A stretch of 11,031 nucleotides of DNA from positions 1-11,031 of the forward strand of contig JAIRRG010000061.1 of assembly GCA_031256095.1 (NCBI GenBank), given 5' to 3'. Source of the DNA: Desulfobulbaceae bacterium. GTDB taxonomy: Bacteria > Desulfobacterota > Desulfobulbia > Desulfobulbales > Desulfocapsaceae. Position numbers and translations under genes: made by a program. The notes under the pieces were generated by a model. It did not search any database, was not told where the DNA came from, and saw only the letters and a list, made by a program, of their open reading frames with translations. Within the stretch, counting starts at the first letter, position 1; each line of letters begins with the position of its first letter. Positions 1 to 7,419 of this stretch are shown piece by piece.

Positions 1-119
1 CCTTTCGTCGACAGTACCCGCGTGATCGCCGCTGTCAGCGTCGTCTTGCCATGATCAATGTGGCCAATCGTCCCAACGTTAACATGGGGCTTCTTCCGTT
101 CAAATTTCTCCTTCGACAT
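1..119 (-). CDS. tuf: Elongation factor Tu, N-terminal 39 residues (partial, runs off the window start)
   Basis: EF-Tu is the cytoplasmic GTPase that carries aminoacyl-tRNA to the ribosomal A site. Only the first 39 codons and two bases of the next are here. They read MSKEKFERKKPHVNVGTIGH followed by IDHGKTTLTAAITRVLSTK, the standard bacterial EF-Tu start, with the G1/P-loop GHIDHGKT at residues 19-26. The ATG at 119-117 is the only sensible start: it lies 15 nt after the fusA stop and is preceded by AGAAGGTG with a 4-nt spacer. Its position as last gene of a str operon is the classical one. The start looks intact; domains 2 and 3 and most of the G domain lie outside, so copy integrity cannot be judged. 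Identification is near certain. Confidence 0.97.
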   Translation of the reverse strand, partial: MSKEKFERKKPHVNVGTIGHIDHGKTTLTAAITRVLSTK

Positions 120-123
120 CTGG

Positions 124-131
124 CACCTTCT
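124..131 (-). promoter_or_regulatory. Ribosome-binding site of tuf
   Basis: On the minus strand AGAAGGTG lies 4 nt before the tuf ATG, within the 15-nt fusA-tuf gap. It supports the chosen start and, with the short gap, suggests translation of tuf closely follows fusA. I see no room for a tuf promoter inside the gap itself; an internal promoter within fusA, as known in E. coli, cannot be judged by eye. Confidence 0.75.
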
Positions 132-134
132 TTT

Positions 135-2213
135 TCAAATTCCACGTATTTTTCGGATAACGGCATCAGCACGCGTTTTCGGCACGCCGTCATACTCAAC
201 AAATTTCATCGAAAACCCGGCCCGGCCCTGGGTCGCTGACCTTAGCGCGGTCGCATAGCCAAAGGTTTCCACCAACGGAATATGCACTTTGACGTTCTGC
301 AAATGGCCTTCATTTTCAACCGACAAAATCTTCACACCCTTGGCGTTCAGATCCGCCAAAACATCACCGAGATATTCATCGGGAGTGACAACCACCATCT
401 CCATCAACGGTTCGAGCAGTACCGGCTCTCCCTGGCGTACCGCCTTTTGCAAGGCCATAGCCGACGCTACGCCAAAAGCCATATCCGTTGATTCAGTCTC
501 AGAATACGAGCCGCCAACCAAATCAATTTCCACATCGGTCAAAGGATAACCAATCAGCGGGCCAGCATCGGCGCTGCCACGCACGCCCTTTTCAATCACC
601 GCGATAAAAGACGGCGGGATCATCCCTTCATTAACCGAGTTGACAAAACGCACTCCCGCTCCCCTCGGTAAGGGGCGAACATTAACGAGCACATGGCCGA
701 ACTGCTTTTTGTTGCCGACGTTCTGGTCAAAAATCCCATCGCCACTGCATTCTCTGGCGATCGTTTCCTTGTAGGCAACCTGCGGGCGTCCGACTTTGGC
801 CCCGACTTTAAACTCGTTGAGCAGGCGATCAACAACTATTTCCAGATGCAATTCACCCATACCGGAAATCAGCACCTGCCCGGTATCGGCGCTCTCTTGT
901 ATCCGAAACGACGGATCTTCGAGAGCGATCTTAGCCAATGTATCGGCCAGTTTTTTTTCATCGGCCTTGGTATTTGGTTCAATAGCCACCGACACAACCG
1001 GTTCTGGGAAATCCATTCCCTGAAGCTGGAAAGAATCCCCCATTTCACAGAGTGTATCGCCGGTGGTGGAGGATTTCAGGCCAACCACCGCGACTATATC
1101 CCCCGCCGCAACCCGCTCTAACTCCTCACGTTTGTTAGCGTGCATCCGCAACAGCTTGGTCACTCGTTCCTGCTTCCGCTTCGCCTGGTTGTAAACCTTG
1201 CCGCCAACCGCCAGGGTCCCTGAATAGACGCGCAGATAGGCGAGGGTATCAACAAAACTGTCGCTAGCAATCTTAAAAACCAATCCACTCAGTTTTTCCT
1301 TCGGATCAGTTTTCCGTATCCGCACCTGGCCACTGGCGTCAACGCCCTCAACCGGCGGAACATCCAAGGGCGACGGCAAATACTCAACAACAGCGTCCAG
1401 AAGCGGCTGAATCCCCTTATTCTTGAAGGCGCTGCCGACAAGAACCGGGACGATTTCCCGGGCAAGCGTTAGCTTGCGCACAACCTTTCTGAGTGTATTG
1501 GCGGTTACCTGACTTTCCGCCAGATAACTTTCCATAAGCTCTTCATCGAAATCGGCCAATTTCTCGAGGAGCTGTGAACGTGCGGCCGCTGATATTTCCC
1601 TGTACGGGGCGGGAATTTCACCCACCTCGACCACCTGGCCCAGCGATGCCTCGGCAAAGGTCAGCATCTTTTCTTCAACCAGGTCTATCACCCCGTAAAA
1701 CTCGCTTTCTTTGCCAAGTGGCAATTGAAGCAGCACAGGATTAGCATTCAATTTGTCAACCATCGCGCCGAGGCAACGCTCGTGATCGGCCCCAACGCGG
1801 TCCATCTTGTTTATAAAAACAACGCGGGGAATTTTGTATTTATCGGCCTGCCGCCAAACCGTTTCCGTCTGCGGCTCGACCCCGGCCACCGCGCAAAGCA
1901 CGGCTACTACCCCGTCCAACACCCGCAGGCAACGTTCGACTTCAATGGTGAAATCAACATGCCCCGGAGTGTCGATTATATTTATCTTTTTGCCACCCCA
2001 CTGGCAGGTAGTAGCCGCCGATGTTATCGTTATTCCCCGCTCCTGCTCCTGCTCCATCCAGTCCATAACGGCGGTGCCTTCATGGACTTCGCCCAGCTTA
2101 TGGGAACGGCCCGTATAAAACAGGATGCGCTCGGTGGTGGTTGTTTTACCCGCGTCGATGTGGGCCATGATGCCAATGTTCCGGACATCCTTCAGCGCAT
2201 CCAAATCAGACAT
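135..2213 (-). CDS. fusA: Elongation factor G (divergent domain IV/V; spirochaete/planctomycete/deltaproteobacterial-like type)
   Basis: EF-G is the GTPase that moves tRNA and mRNA through the ribosome, and in many bacteria also helps recycle ribosomes. The protein is 692 residues, normal for the family. The GTPase domain is complete: G1 AHIDAGKT (17-24), G2 RGITI (59-63), G3 DTPGH with the catalytic His85 (81-85), G4 NKMD (135-138), G5 GSAF (260-263). Domain III has the GMGELHLE block (451-458). Domains IV-V are clearly EF-G but depart from the consensus at functional loops: QNVGNKKQFGHV (497-508) where Q(S/T)GGRGQYGHV is usual, GSYSE (568-572) where GSYHD is usual, and DLNAKGVKI (621-629) instead of a DLxxRRG motif. 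Two ATGs are adjacent (2216 and 2213); I chose 2213 because GGAG is then 6 nt upstream rather than 3. The frame stays open upstream to 2333, but that part overlaps rpsG and lacks similarity. It follows rpsG by 40 nt and precedes tuf by 15 nt. EF-G identity is certain; assignment to the spd-type subclass is inference. Confidence 0.96.
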   Translation of the reverse strand: MSDLDALKDVRNIGIMAHIDAGKTTTTERILFYTGRSHKLGEVHEGTAVMDWMEQEQERGITITSAATTCQWGGKKINIIDTPGHVDFTIEVERCLRVLDGVVAVLCAVAGVEPQTETVWRQADKYKIPRVVFINKMDRVGADHERCLGAMVDKLNANPVLLQLPLGKESEFYGVIDLVEEKMLTFAEASLGQVVEVGEIPAPYREISAAARSQLLEKLADFDEELMESYLAESQVTANTLRKVVRKLTLAREIVPVLVGSAFKNKGIQPLLDAVVEYLPSPLDVPPVEGVDASGQVRIRKTDPKEKLSGLVFKIASDSFVDTLAYLRVYSGTLAVGGKVYNQAKRKQERVTKLLRMHANKREELERVAAGDIVAVVGLKSSTTGDTLCEMGDSFQLQGMDFPEPVVSVAIEPNTKADEKKLADTLAKIALEDPSFRIQESADTGQVLISGMGELHLEIVVDRLLNEFKVGAKVGRPQVAYKETIARECSGDGIFDQNVGNKKQFGHVLVNVRPLPRGAGVRFVNSVNEGMIPPSFIAVIEKGVRGSADAGPLIGYPLTDVEIDLVGGSYSETESTDMAFGVASAMALQKAVRQGEPVLLEPLMEMVVVTPDEYLGDVLADLNAKGVKILSVENEGHLQNVKVHIPLVETFGYATALRSATQGRAGFSMKFVEYDGVPKTRADAVIRKIRGI

Positions 2214-2219
2214 CATCTT

Positions 2220-2223
2220 CTCC
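2220..2223 (-). promoter_or_regulatory. Ribosome-binding site of fusA (decides between two adjacent ATGs)
   Basis: The minus strand reads GTGGAGAAGATGATG. GGAG is 3 nt before the first ATG and 6 nt before the second, so the second (2213) is favoured, giving MSDLDALKD as the N-terminus. Initiation at the first would add one Met only. Confidence 0.65.
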
Positions 2224-2253
2224 ACAAAGTGCGGACCAGGCCATTTGCCACTG

Positions 2254-2727
2254 TTACCAGCGATAATGCGCAAATGCCTTGTTGGCCTCCGCCATCCTGT
2301 GGGTATCATCCTTCTTTTTGACCGCGGCGCCACGGTTGTTGTAGGCGTCTAGAATCTCAGCGGCCAGTTTTTCCGACATGGAATGCCCCGACCTGGCCTG
2401 GGCATAGGAAATGATCCAGCGGATCGCCAAAGCGTTGCGGCGGCTCTGCCGAACTTCGACCGGCACCTGATAGGTGGCGCCGCCGACACGCCGCGATTTC
2501 ACTTCGACGCGCGGACGAACCTTTTCCATTGCCTCTTCAAACACCAACAGCGTATCCTCGCCCGGCATCTTGTTGGCGACGACATCCATGGCATCGTAGA
2601 AAATACGCAGGGCAAGACTCTTTTTGCCTCTTTCCATCAGGCCATTGGTAAATTTACTCACCAGGACACTGTTAAACCGCGGATCCGGGTCAATCGGGTT
2701 GCGGGCGCTGATCTTTTTCCTCGACAT
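2254..2727 (-). CDS. rpsG: 30S ribosomal protein S7
   Basis: S7 is a primary 16S rRNA-binding protein that starts assembly of the 30S head and lies near the E site. The 157-residue product matches the usual bacterial length of about 156. Recognisable blocks are DPDPRFNSVLVSKFTNGLM (13-31), the beta-hairpin region EVKSRRVGGATYQVPVEV (75-92), RRNALAIRWI (96-105) and the conserved C-terminal ANKAFAHYRW (148-157), where many S7 proteins of this length also end. The ATG at 2727-2725 is preceded by AGAGGA with a 5-nt spacer inside a longer purine-rich run. It sits between rpsL (27-nt gap) and fusA (40-nt gap), the standard str operon order. In E. coli S7 represses its own operon by binding the longer rpsL-rpsG spacer; the gap here is too short for that element. 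No truncation or unusual residue was noticed. Confidence 0.98.
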   Translation of the reverse strand: MSRKKISARNPIDPDPRFNSVLVSKFTNGLMERGKKSLALRIFYDAMDVVANKMPGEDTLLVFEEAMEKVRPRVEVKSRRVGGATYQVPVEVRQSRRNALAIRWIISYAQARSGHSMSEKLAAEILDAYNNRGAAVKKKDDTHRMAEANKAFAHYRW

Positions 2728-2732
2728 ACTAT

Positions 2733-2738
2733 TCCTCT
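2733..2738 (-). promoter_or_regulatory. Ribosome-binding site of rpsG
   Basis: AGAGGA on the minus strand ends 5 nt before the rpsG ATG. It belongs to a purine-rich tract that fills most of the 27-nt rpsL-rpsG gap and includes a second candidate, GAGGGA. No stem-loop large enough to be an S7 target fits in the gap. Confidence 0.7.
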
Positions 2739-2754
2739 TCCCTCACTTCCCTGT

Positions 2755-3126
2755 TTATTTGGGACGTTTGGCGCCATATTTGGAACGGCCCTGACGCCTG
2801 GCGGCAACCCCCAGGCTGTCCAGTGTGCCGCGCACGATATGATAACGAACGCCCGGCAGGTCTTTCACCCTGCCGCCACGGATCAAGACCACGGAGTGTT
2901 CCTGAAGATTGTGGCCAATACCGGGGATATAGGAAGTGACTTCCATCCCGTTGGTCAGGCGTACCCTGGCCACTTTACGCAAAGCCGAGTTCGGTTTTTT
3001 CGGCGTTGTCGTGAAGACACGCACGCAAACGCCACGCTTTTGCGGCGAACCTTTCAAGGCCGGGGTATTGGTTTTTTTGGCAAGCTTCTCTCGTCCATGA
3101 CGGACAAGCTGATTAATCGTTGGCAT
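2755..3126 (-). CDS. rpsL: 30S ribosomal protein S12
   Basis: S12 lies at the decoding centre at the 30S/50S interface and controls tRNA selection accuracy. The protein begins MPTINQLVRHGREKLAKKTN and is 123 residues, the usual length. It carries FTTTPKKPNSALRK (38-51) and GGRVKDLPGVRYH (84-96). Lys43 and Lys88, the classical sites of streptomycin-resistance mutations, are unmutated, and Asp89, methylthiolated by RimO in E. coli, is present. The start is the ATG at 3126-3124. The frame continues 10 codons upstream to a TTG, but the family starts at MPTINQ and the upstream part overlaps a likely leader hairpin. The Shine-Dalgarno GGAGGA is 11 nt before the ATG, slightly far. This is the first gene of the str operon, with its own promoter upstream. 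Confidence 0.98.
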   Translation of the reverse strand: MPTINQLVRHGREKLAKKTNTPALKGSPQKRGVCVRVFTTTPKKPNSALRKVARVRLTNGMEVTSYIPGIGHNLQEHSVVLIRGGRVKDLPGVRYHIVRGTLDSLGVAARRQGRSKYGAKRPK

Positions 3127-3137
3127 CTTTCCGTTGA

Positions 3138-3162
3138 TCCTCCGGCGTTTCACCAAAAACGC
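3138..3162 (-). promoter_or_regulatory. rpsL leader: small hairpin abutting the Shine-Dalgarno
   Basis: Reading the minus strand, GCGTTT (3162-3157) and AAACGC (3150-3145) form a 6-bp stem with the loop TTGGTG. One base later comes GGAGGA (3143-3138), the only strong Shine-Dalgarno match, 11 nt from the rpsL ATG. The stem leaves the Shine-Dalgarno free. Whether the hairpin matters for translation or mRNA stability is unknown; it may be chance. Confidence 0.45.
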
Positions 3163-3205
3163 GCATTCGTTAAAGCGTACGCCCCATATTAAAGCAAAGA
3201 TTGGC

Positions 3206-3234
3206 TATATACCTTCCGGTCGTCTGACTGTCAA
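3206..3234 (-). promoter_or_regulatory. Sigma-70-type promoter of the str operon
   Basis: The minus strand has a perfect -35 TTGACA (3234-3229), a 17-bp spacer, and a -10 TATATA (3211-3206, four of six consensus bases). Transcription would start near 3198-3200, giving a leader of about 75 nt before rpsL. It lies 30 nt after the rpoC stop, where a separate promoter for rpsL-rpsG-fusA-tuf is expected. No AT-rich UP-like tract is visible upstream of the -35. A 9-bp palindrome, TGACAGTCA on the minus strand (3233-3225), overlaps the -35; its meaning is unknown. Confidence 0.7.
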
Positions 3235-3264
3235 GCCATAAATCCCCGGTTCCCACCACCATCC

Positions 3265-6200
3265 TCAGGCATTGCCTTTGATGCCGGTACCGGCGGAAAT
3301 CAGCCGCCCCATGATGACGTTTTCCTTCAGGCCAGACAAGCCGTCGACCCGACCGGCCATGGCGGCATTGGTCAGCACCTTGGTGGTTTCCTGGAATGAG
3401 GCGGCAGAGATAAAACTTTCCGTGGACAGCGATGCCTTGGTCACACCCAAAAGCAATGACTCGGCGACGCAGGGCTTTTTGCCCTCAACCAACAGGCGGT
3501 CTAATTCCTCCTCAAATTTCCAGCGTTCAACCTGTTCACCGATCATGAAACGGCTGTCGCCAGCGTCAACGATCTGCACACGGCGCAGCATCTGACGAAC
3601 GATGACCTCGATGTGCTTGTCGTTAATCTTCACACCCTGCATCCGGTACACTTCCTGGATCTCATTGACCAAAAATTTGGCGAGCTCTTTGATACCCAGT
3701 ATTTTGAGGATATCGCCAGGAATTTTGCTGCCCTCGGTCAGGGCTTCCCCAGCCTGGACACTATCACCCTCGTTGACCAGGATATGTTTGGTCTTGGGAA
3801 TCATGTATTCTTTCGGTTCACCATAACCGGTTTCCGACGTGACAATGAGCCGACGCTTGCCTTTTGACTCCTTGCCAAACGAAACCTGACCCTCAATTTC
3901 GGAAATGATGGCCGGATCTTTCGGTTTTCGTACTTCAAAAAGTTCGGCAACCCGCGGCAGACCGCCGGTAATATCTTTGGTACCGGACGATTCCCTAGGA
4001 ATTCTGCCAACTACGGTGCCTGGTGTGATCTCGTCACCCTCGTTGACCGTGATGATCGCTCCCTGCGGCAGAGCAAAACGGGCAAAGGCTTCGGAATCCG
4101 GACGTTTCCGGGTTTTGCCGCGCTCATTTTTAATGGAAATGCGCGGGGTCAGTTGCGCGCCGGCAGGGGTCTGAATGATCACTTTCGACGATTTGCCGGT
4201 GATCTGATCGACCTTTTCTTGCATGGTGACACCTTCGATGATGTCGCCGTGGGCCACTCGGCCGCCGACATCAGAGAGAATCGGCATGGTATACGAATCC
4301 CAGTCGGCAAGAATTGTTCCGGCCTCGACCATATCGCCTTCCGACACCCGCAACTGCGCCCCATAAGGCACGCGGAAGCGCTCCCGCACCAGATCAAGTT
4401 TGTCAAAGATGACAACCTGGGCGTTGCGGTTCATGACCACCTTGACGCTATCGGCGTTGACAACGAAGTTCAGATTTTCAAAACCAATCTTGCCATCGCG
4501 GCGGCTTTTGATTTCCGCCTGTTCGACGGCACGGCTGGCGGCGCCACCAATGTGGAACGTGCGCATCGTCAGCTGCGTACCAGGCTCACCGATAGATTGG
4601 GCGGCAATGACGCCAACTGCCTCGCCAATATTAACCATATGGCCACGTCCGAGATCGCGGCCATAACAGGCGGCACAGACGCCGCGCCGCGAGCGGCAGG
4701 TCAAAACCGAACGGATATTGACACGGTCAATACCGGCCTCGTTGATTTGCGCCACCCGTTCCTCGGTGATTTCCTGCCCGTCTTGGACCAGGACTTCACC
4801 AGAATAGGGATCGCAGATATCGCCCAAAGCGACGCGCCCGAGAATACGGTCGCCAAGCTGGACGATGATCTCGCCGCCATCATCGACCAATGGTTCGGCG
4901 ACCATGCCGTCAAATGTTTCGCAGTCGCGCTCAACGATGGTCGATTCCTGGGCGACATCAACCAGACGCCTGGTTAAATAACCGGAGTTGGCGGTTTTCA
5001 GGGCCGTATCGGCCAAACCCTTGCGAGCGCCATGGGTGGAGATGAAATACTCAAGCACGCCCAGTCCCTCGCGGAAATTGGCGGTGATCGGTGTTTCTAT
5101 GATCGCGCCGGACGGCTTGGCCATCAAACCACGCATCCCGGCCGACTGGCGGATCTGATCGCGTGAGCCACGAGCTCCGGAATCGGCCATCATGAAAATT
5201 GAGTTGAAACTATCGCCCATCTTCGTGTTGCCATCCCGGTCAACGAAGGGCTCGACCTTGATGCCATCCATCATGGCGTCAGTAATCTCGTCGGTGACCT
5301 TCGACCACAGGTCAACGACCTTATTATATTTTTCACCGGCGGTAATAATACCGTCGTTGTACTGCTGCTCGACATCCTGAACATCGTGTTCAGCGCGTTC
5401 GATGAGCTGTTTTTTCTCCTTCGGAATCTTGATGTCGTTGATACAGATCGAAATACCGGCGCGGGTGGCGTATTCGTAGCCCATATCCTTCAGGCGGTCG
5501 GCAAGGATGACTGTCTCTTTGGTGCCGGCCTGACGATAGGTGTAGTCAATGAGCTGGGCCAGCGCCTTTTTCGTCATAACCTTGTTCACTTCGGAAAACG
5601 GCACGCCTTCAGGCAGAATTTCACCCAAGAGGATGCGACCGATGGTGGTTTCAACCAACTCACCGTCACGGCGCACTTTGACGCGCGCCTGCAAATGCAC
5701 CTCGTTGTAGTCGTAAGCGATGCAGGCCTCTTCGACACTGGAAAATATCTTGCCTTCACCAGGCACGTTCATGCGCTCGCGAGTCATGTAGTAGAGGCCC
5801 AAGACAATATCCTGTGATGGGATGATGATCGGCTCGCCGTTGGCCGGCGACAAGATATTGTTGGTGGACATCATCAAAACCCGCGCTTCCACCTGCGCTT
5901 CCACCGACAACGGCACATGCACCGCCATCTGATCGCCATCAAAGTCGGCATTGAAGGCAGCGCAAACCAAAGGATGGAGTTGAATAGCCTTGCCCTCGAT
6001 CAGCAGTGCCTCAAAGGCCTGCATACCGAGGCGGTGCAGGGTCGGGGCACGGTTAAGGATGACCGGATACTCGGTGACCACCTCTTCCAGTACGTCCCAG
6101 ACCTCTTTCGACTCCTTTTCCACCATCTTACGAGCGCTTTTGATGGTCGTTACATAACCCTTGCGTTCCAGCCGGTTGTAAATGAAAGGTTTGAACAACT

Positions 6201-7380
6201 CCAGCGCCATTTTTTTCGGAACGCCGCACTGGTGCAGGCGCAAATGCGGGCCGACGACGATGACCGAACGCCCGGAATAGTCAACGCGCTTGCCGAGCAG
6301 ATTCTGCCGAAACCGGCCCTGCTTGCCTTTCAGCATGTCAGAGAGCGATTTCAATGGTCTCTTGTTGGCACCGGTAATTACGCGGCCACGCCGTCCATTA
6401 TCAAACAGGACGTCAACCGCCTCCTGCAGCATTCGCTTTTCGTTACGGATGATGATTTCCGGCGCATCCAGTTCCAGCAGGCGTTTCAAGCGGTTGTTAC
6501 GGTTGATGACGCGGCGATACAGATCATTGAGGTCGCTGGTGGCAAACCTGCCGCCTTCCAGCGGCACCAGCGGGCGCAGGTCCGGCGGCAGCACCGGAAT
6601 AATTTGCAGGATCATCCACTCCGGGCGGTTGCCGGAATCCTTGAATGCCTCAATGACTTGTAAACGCTTGCCCAGTTTCTGGCGTTTGGTCTGCGAACTC
6701 GTCGCCGACATTTCCTCGCGTAGTTGTTTGGACAAACTGTTCAAATCGGTATCTGATAAAAGCTTGCGGATGGCCTCGGCGCCAATACCCACCTTGAATG
6801 GCGGCAATTTGACGCGACCGGCGTCGTAGGCCTCAAAATGCTCCTTCAACTCTTCTCTTTTCTGCCGGTATTTCTCCTCGGTGAGCAGGGCGCCAATGGC
6901 CAAATCCGGATCGTTTTTCACCAGCTCCGGATTATGGTCAACGACCGCGTATTGCTCGAAGTAGAGAATTTTTTCGAGCTGTTTCAGAGTCATATCGAGC
7001 ACGGCCCCGATCTTCGACGGCAGGCTTTTCAGAAACCAGATATGGGCGACCGGCGCCGCCAGTTCGATATGACCGAGGCGCTCACGGCGCACCTTCGACA
7101 GGATCACTTCGACGCCGCATTTTTCACAGACGATGCCGCGGTGTTTCATGCGCTTGTATTTGCCGCAATTGCACTCGAAGTCTTTGACCGGGCCAAAAAT
7201 TTTGGCGCAGAACAGGCCATCACGCTCCGGTTTGAAGGTACGGTAGTTGATGGTCTCAGGTTTTTTCACCTCGCCATGCGACCAGTCAAGAATCCGCTCC
7301 GGCGAGGCCAGCGAAATACGAACACTCTTGAATTTGACGGCGGCTTTCGGTTTCTGAAAAAAATTGAACAAATCTTCCAC
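3265..7380 (-). CDS. rpoC: DNA-directed RNA polymerase subunit beta'
   Basis: Beta' holds the catalytic magnesium and, with beta, forms the RNA polymerase active cleft. The product is 1371 residues (E. coli 1407). In order: N-terminal EDLFNFFQKP; the first zinc-binding site with Cys70, Cys72, Cys85 and Cys88; the clamp and lid/rudder region; the catalytic NADFDGDQM with Asp479, Asp481 and Asp483 (477-485); the bridge helix from PITANFREGLGVLEYF (764-779) on; the second zinc site Cys820, Cys895, Cys902 and Cys905; the trigger loop GEPGTQLTMRTFHIGGAAS (931-949), split by an SI3-type insert at about 952-1132; then GTKDITGGLPRVAELFE and the C-terminal ENVIMGRLISAGTG. The start is the GTG at 7380-7378, with AGAGGTG 5 nt upstream and matching the family's usual MEDLF(N)FF start. 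The frame stays open for 26 codons upstream into the rpoB-rpoC spacer, but that part is unlike any beta'. It follows rpoB by 105 nt. All catalytic and zinc ligands are present. Confidence 0.98.
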   Translation of the reverse strand: MEDLFNFFQKPKAAVKFKSVRISLASPERILDWSHGEVKKPETINYRTFKPERDGLFCAKIFGPVKDFECNCGKYKRMKHRGIVCEKCGVEVILSKVRRERLGHIELAAPVAHIWFLKSLPSKIGAVLDMTLKQLEKILYFEQYAVVDHNPELVKNDPDLAIGALLTEEKYRQKREELKEHFEAYDAGRVKLPPFKVGIGAEAIRKLLSDTDLNSLSKQLREEMSATSSQTKRQKLGKRLQVIEAFKDSGNRPEWMILQIIPVLPPDLRPLVPLEGGRFATSDLNDLYRRVINRNNRLKRLLELDAPEIIIRNEKRMLQEAVDVLFDNGRRGRVITGANKRPLKSLSDMLKGKQGRFRQNLLGKRVDYSGRSVIVVGPHLRLHQCGVPKKMALELFKPFIYNRLERKGYVTTIKSARKMVEKESKEVWDVLEEVVTEYPVILNRAPTLHRLGMQAFEALLIEGKAIQLHPLVCAAFNADFDGDQMAVHVPLSVEAQVEARVLMMSTNNILSPANGEPIIIPSQDIVLGLYYMTRERMNVPGEGKIFSSVEEACIAYDYNEVHLQARVKVRRDGELVETTIGRILLGEILPEGVPFSEVNKVMTKKALAQLIDYTYRQAGTKETVILADRLKDMGYEYATRAGISICINDIKIPKEKKQLIERAEHDVQDVEQQYNDGIITAGEKYNKVVDLWSKVTDEITDAMMDGIKVEPFVDRDGNTKMGDSFNSIFMMADSGARGSRDQIRQSAGMRGLMAKPSGAIIETPITANFREGLGVLEYFISTHGARKGLADTALKTANSGYLTRRLVDVAQESTIVERDCETFDGMVAEPLVDDGGEIIVQLGDRILGRVALGDICDPYSGEVLVQDGQEITEERVAQINEAGIDRVNIRSVLTCRSRRGVCAACYGRDLGRGHMVNIGEAVGVIAAQSIGEPGTQLTMRTFHIGGAASRAVEQAEIKSRRDGKIGFENLNFVVNADSVKVVMNRNAQVVIFDKLDLVRERFRVPYGAQLRVSEGDMVEAGTILADWDSYTMPILSDVGGRVAHGDIIEGVTMQEKVDQITGKSSKVIIQTPAGAQLTPRISIKNERGKTRKRPDSEAFARFALPQGAIITVNEGDEITPGTVVGRIPRESSGTKDITGGLPRVAELFEVRKPKDPAIISEIEGQVSFGKESKGKRRLIVTSETGYGEPKEYMIPKTKHILVNEGDSVQAGEALTEGSKIPGDILKILGIKELAKFLVNEIQEVYRMQGVKINDKHIEVIVRQMLRRVQIVDAGDSRFMIGEQVERWKFEEELDRLLVEGKKPCVAESLLLGVTKASLSTESFISAASFQETTKVLTNAAMAGRVDGLSGLKENVIMGRLISAGTGIKGNA

Positions 7381-7385
7381 GAAAA

Positions 7386-7392
7386 CACCTCT
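7386..7392 (-). promoter_or_regulatory. Ribosome-binding site of rpoC (supports the GTG start)
   Basis: AGAGGTG on the minus strand lies 5 nt before GTG at 7380. It decides against the longer open frame that starts at 7458, which has no such site and would begin inside the intercistronic hairpin. Confidence 0.8.
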
Positions 7393-7419
7393 TTTCAATA
7401 TCTTTGCGCGGAGTATCCC

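Noticed and set aside
2214..2333. N-terminal extension of the fusA frame upstream to 2333
   Set aside because: It overlaps the rpsG coding end, resembles no EF-G N-terminus, and a ribosome-binding site sits just before the ATG pair at 2216/2213.
4153..4977. Plus-strand open frame of 274 codons inside rpoC
   Set aside because: Antisense to the SI3, trigger loop and second zinc site region of beta'; no independent evidence.
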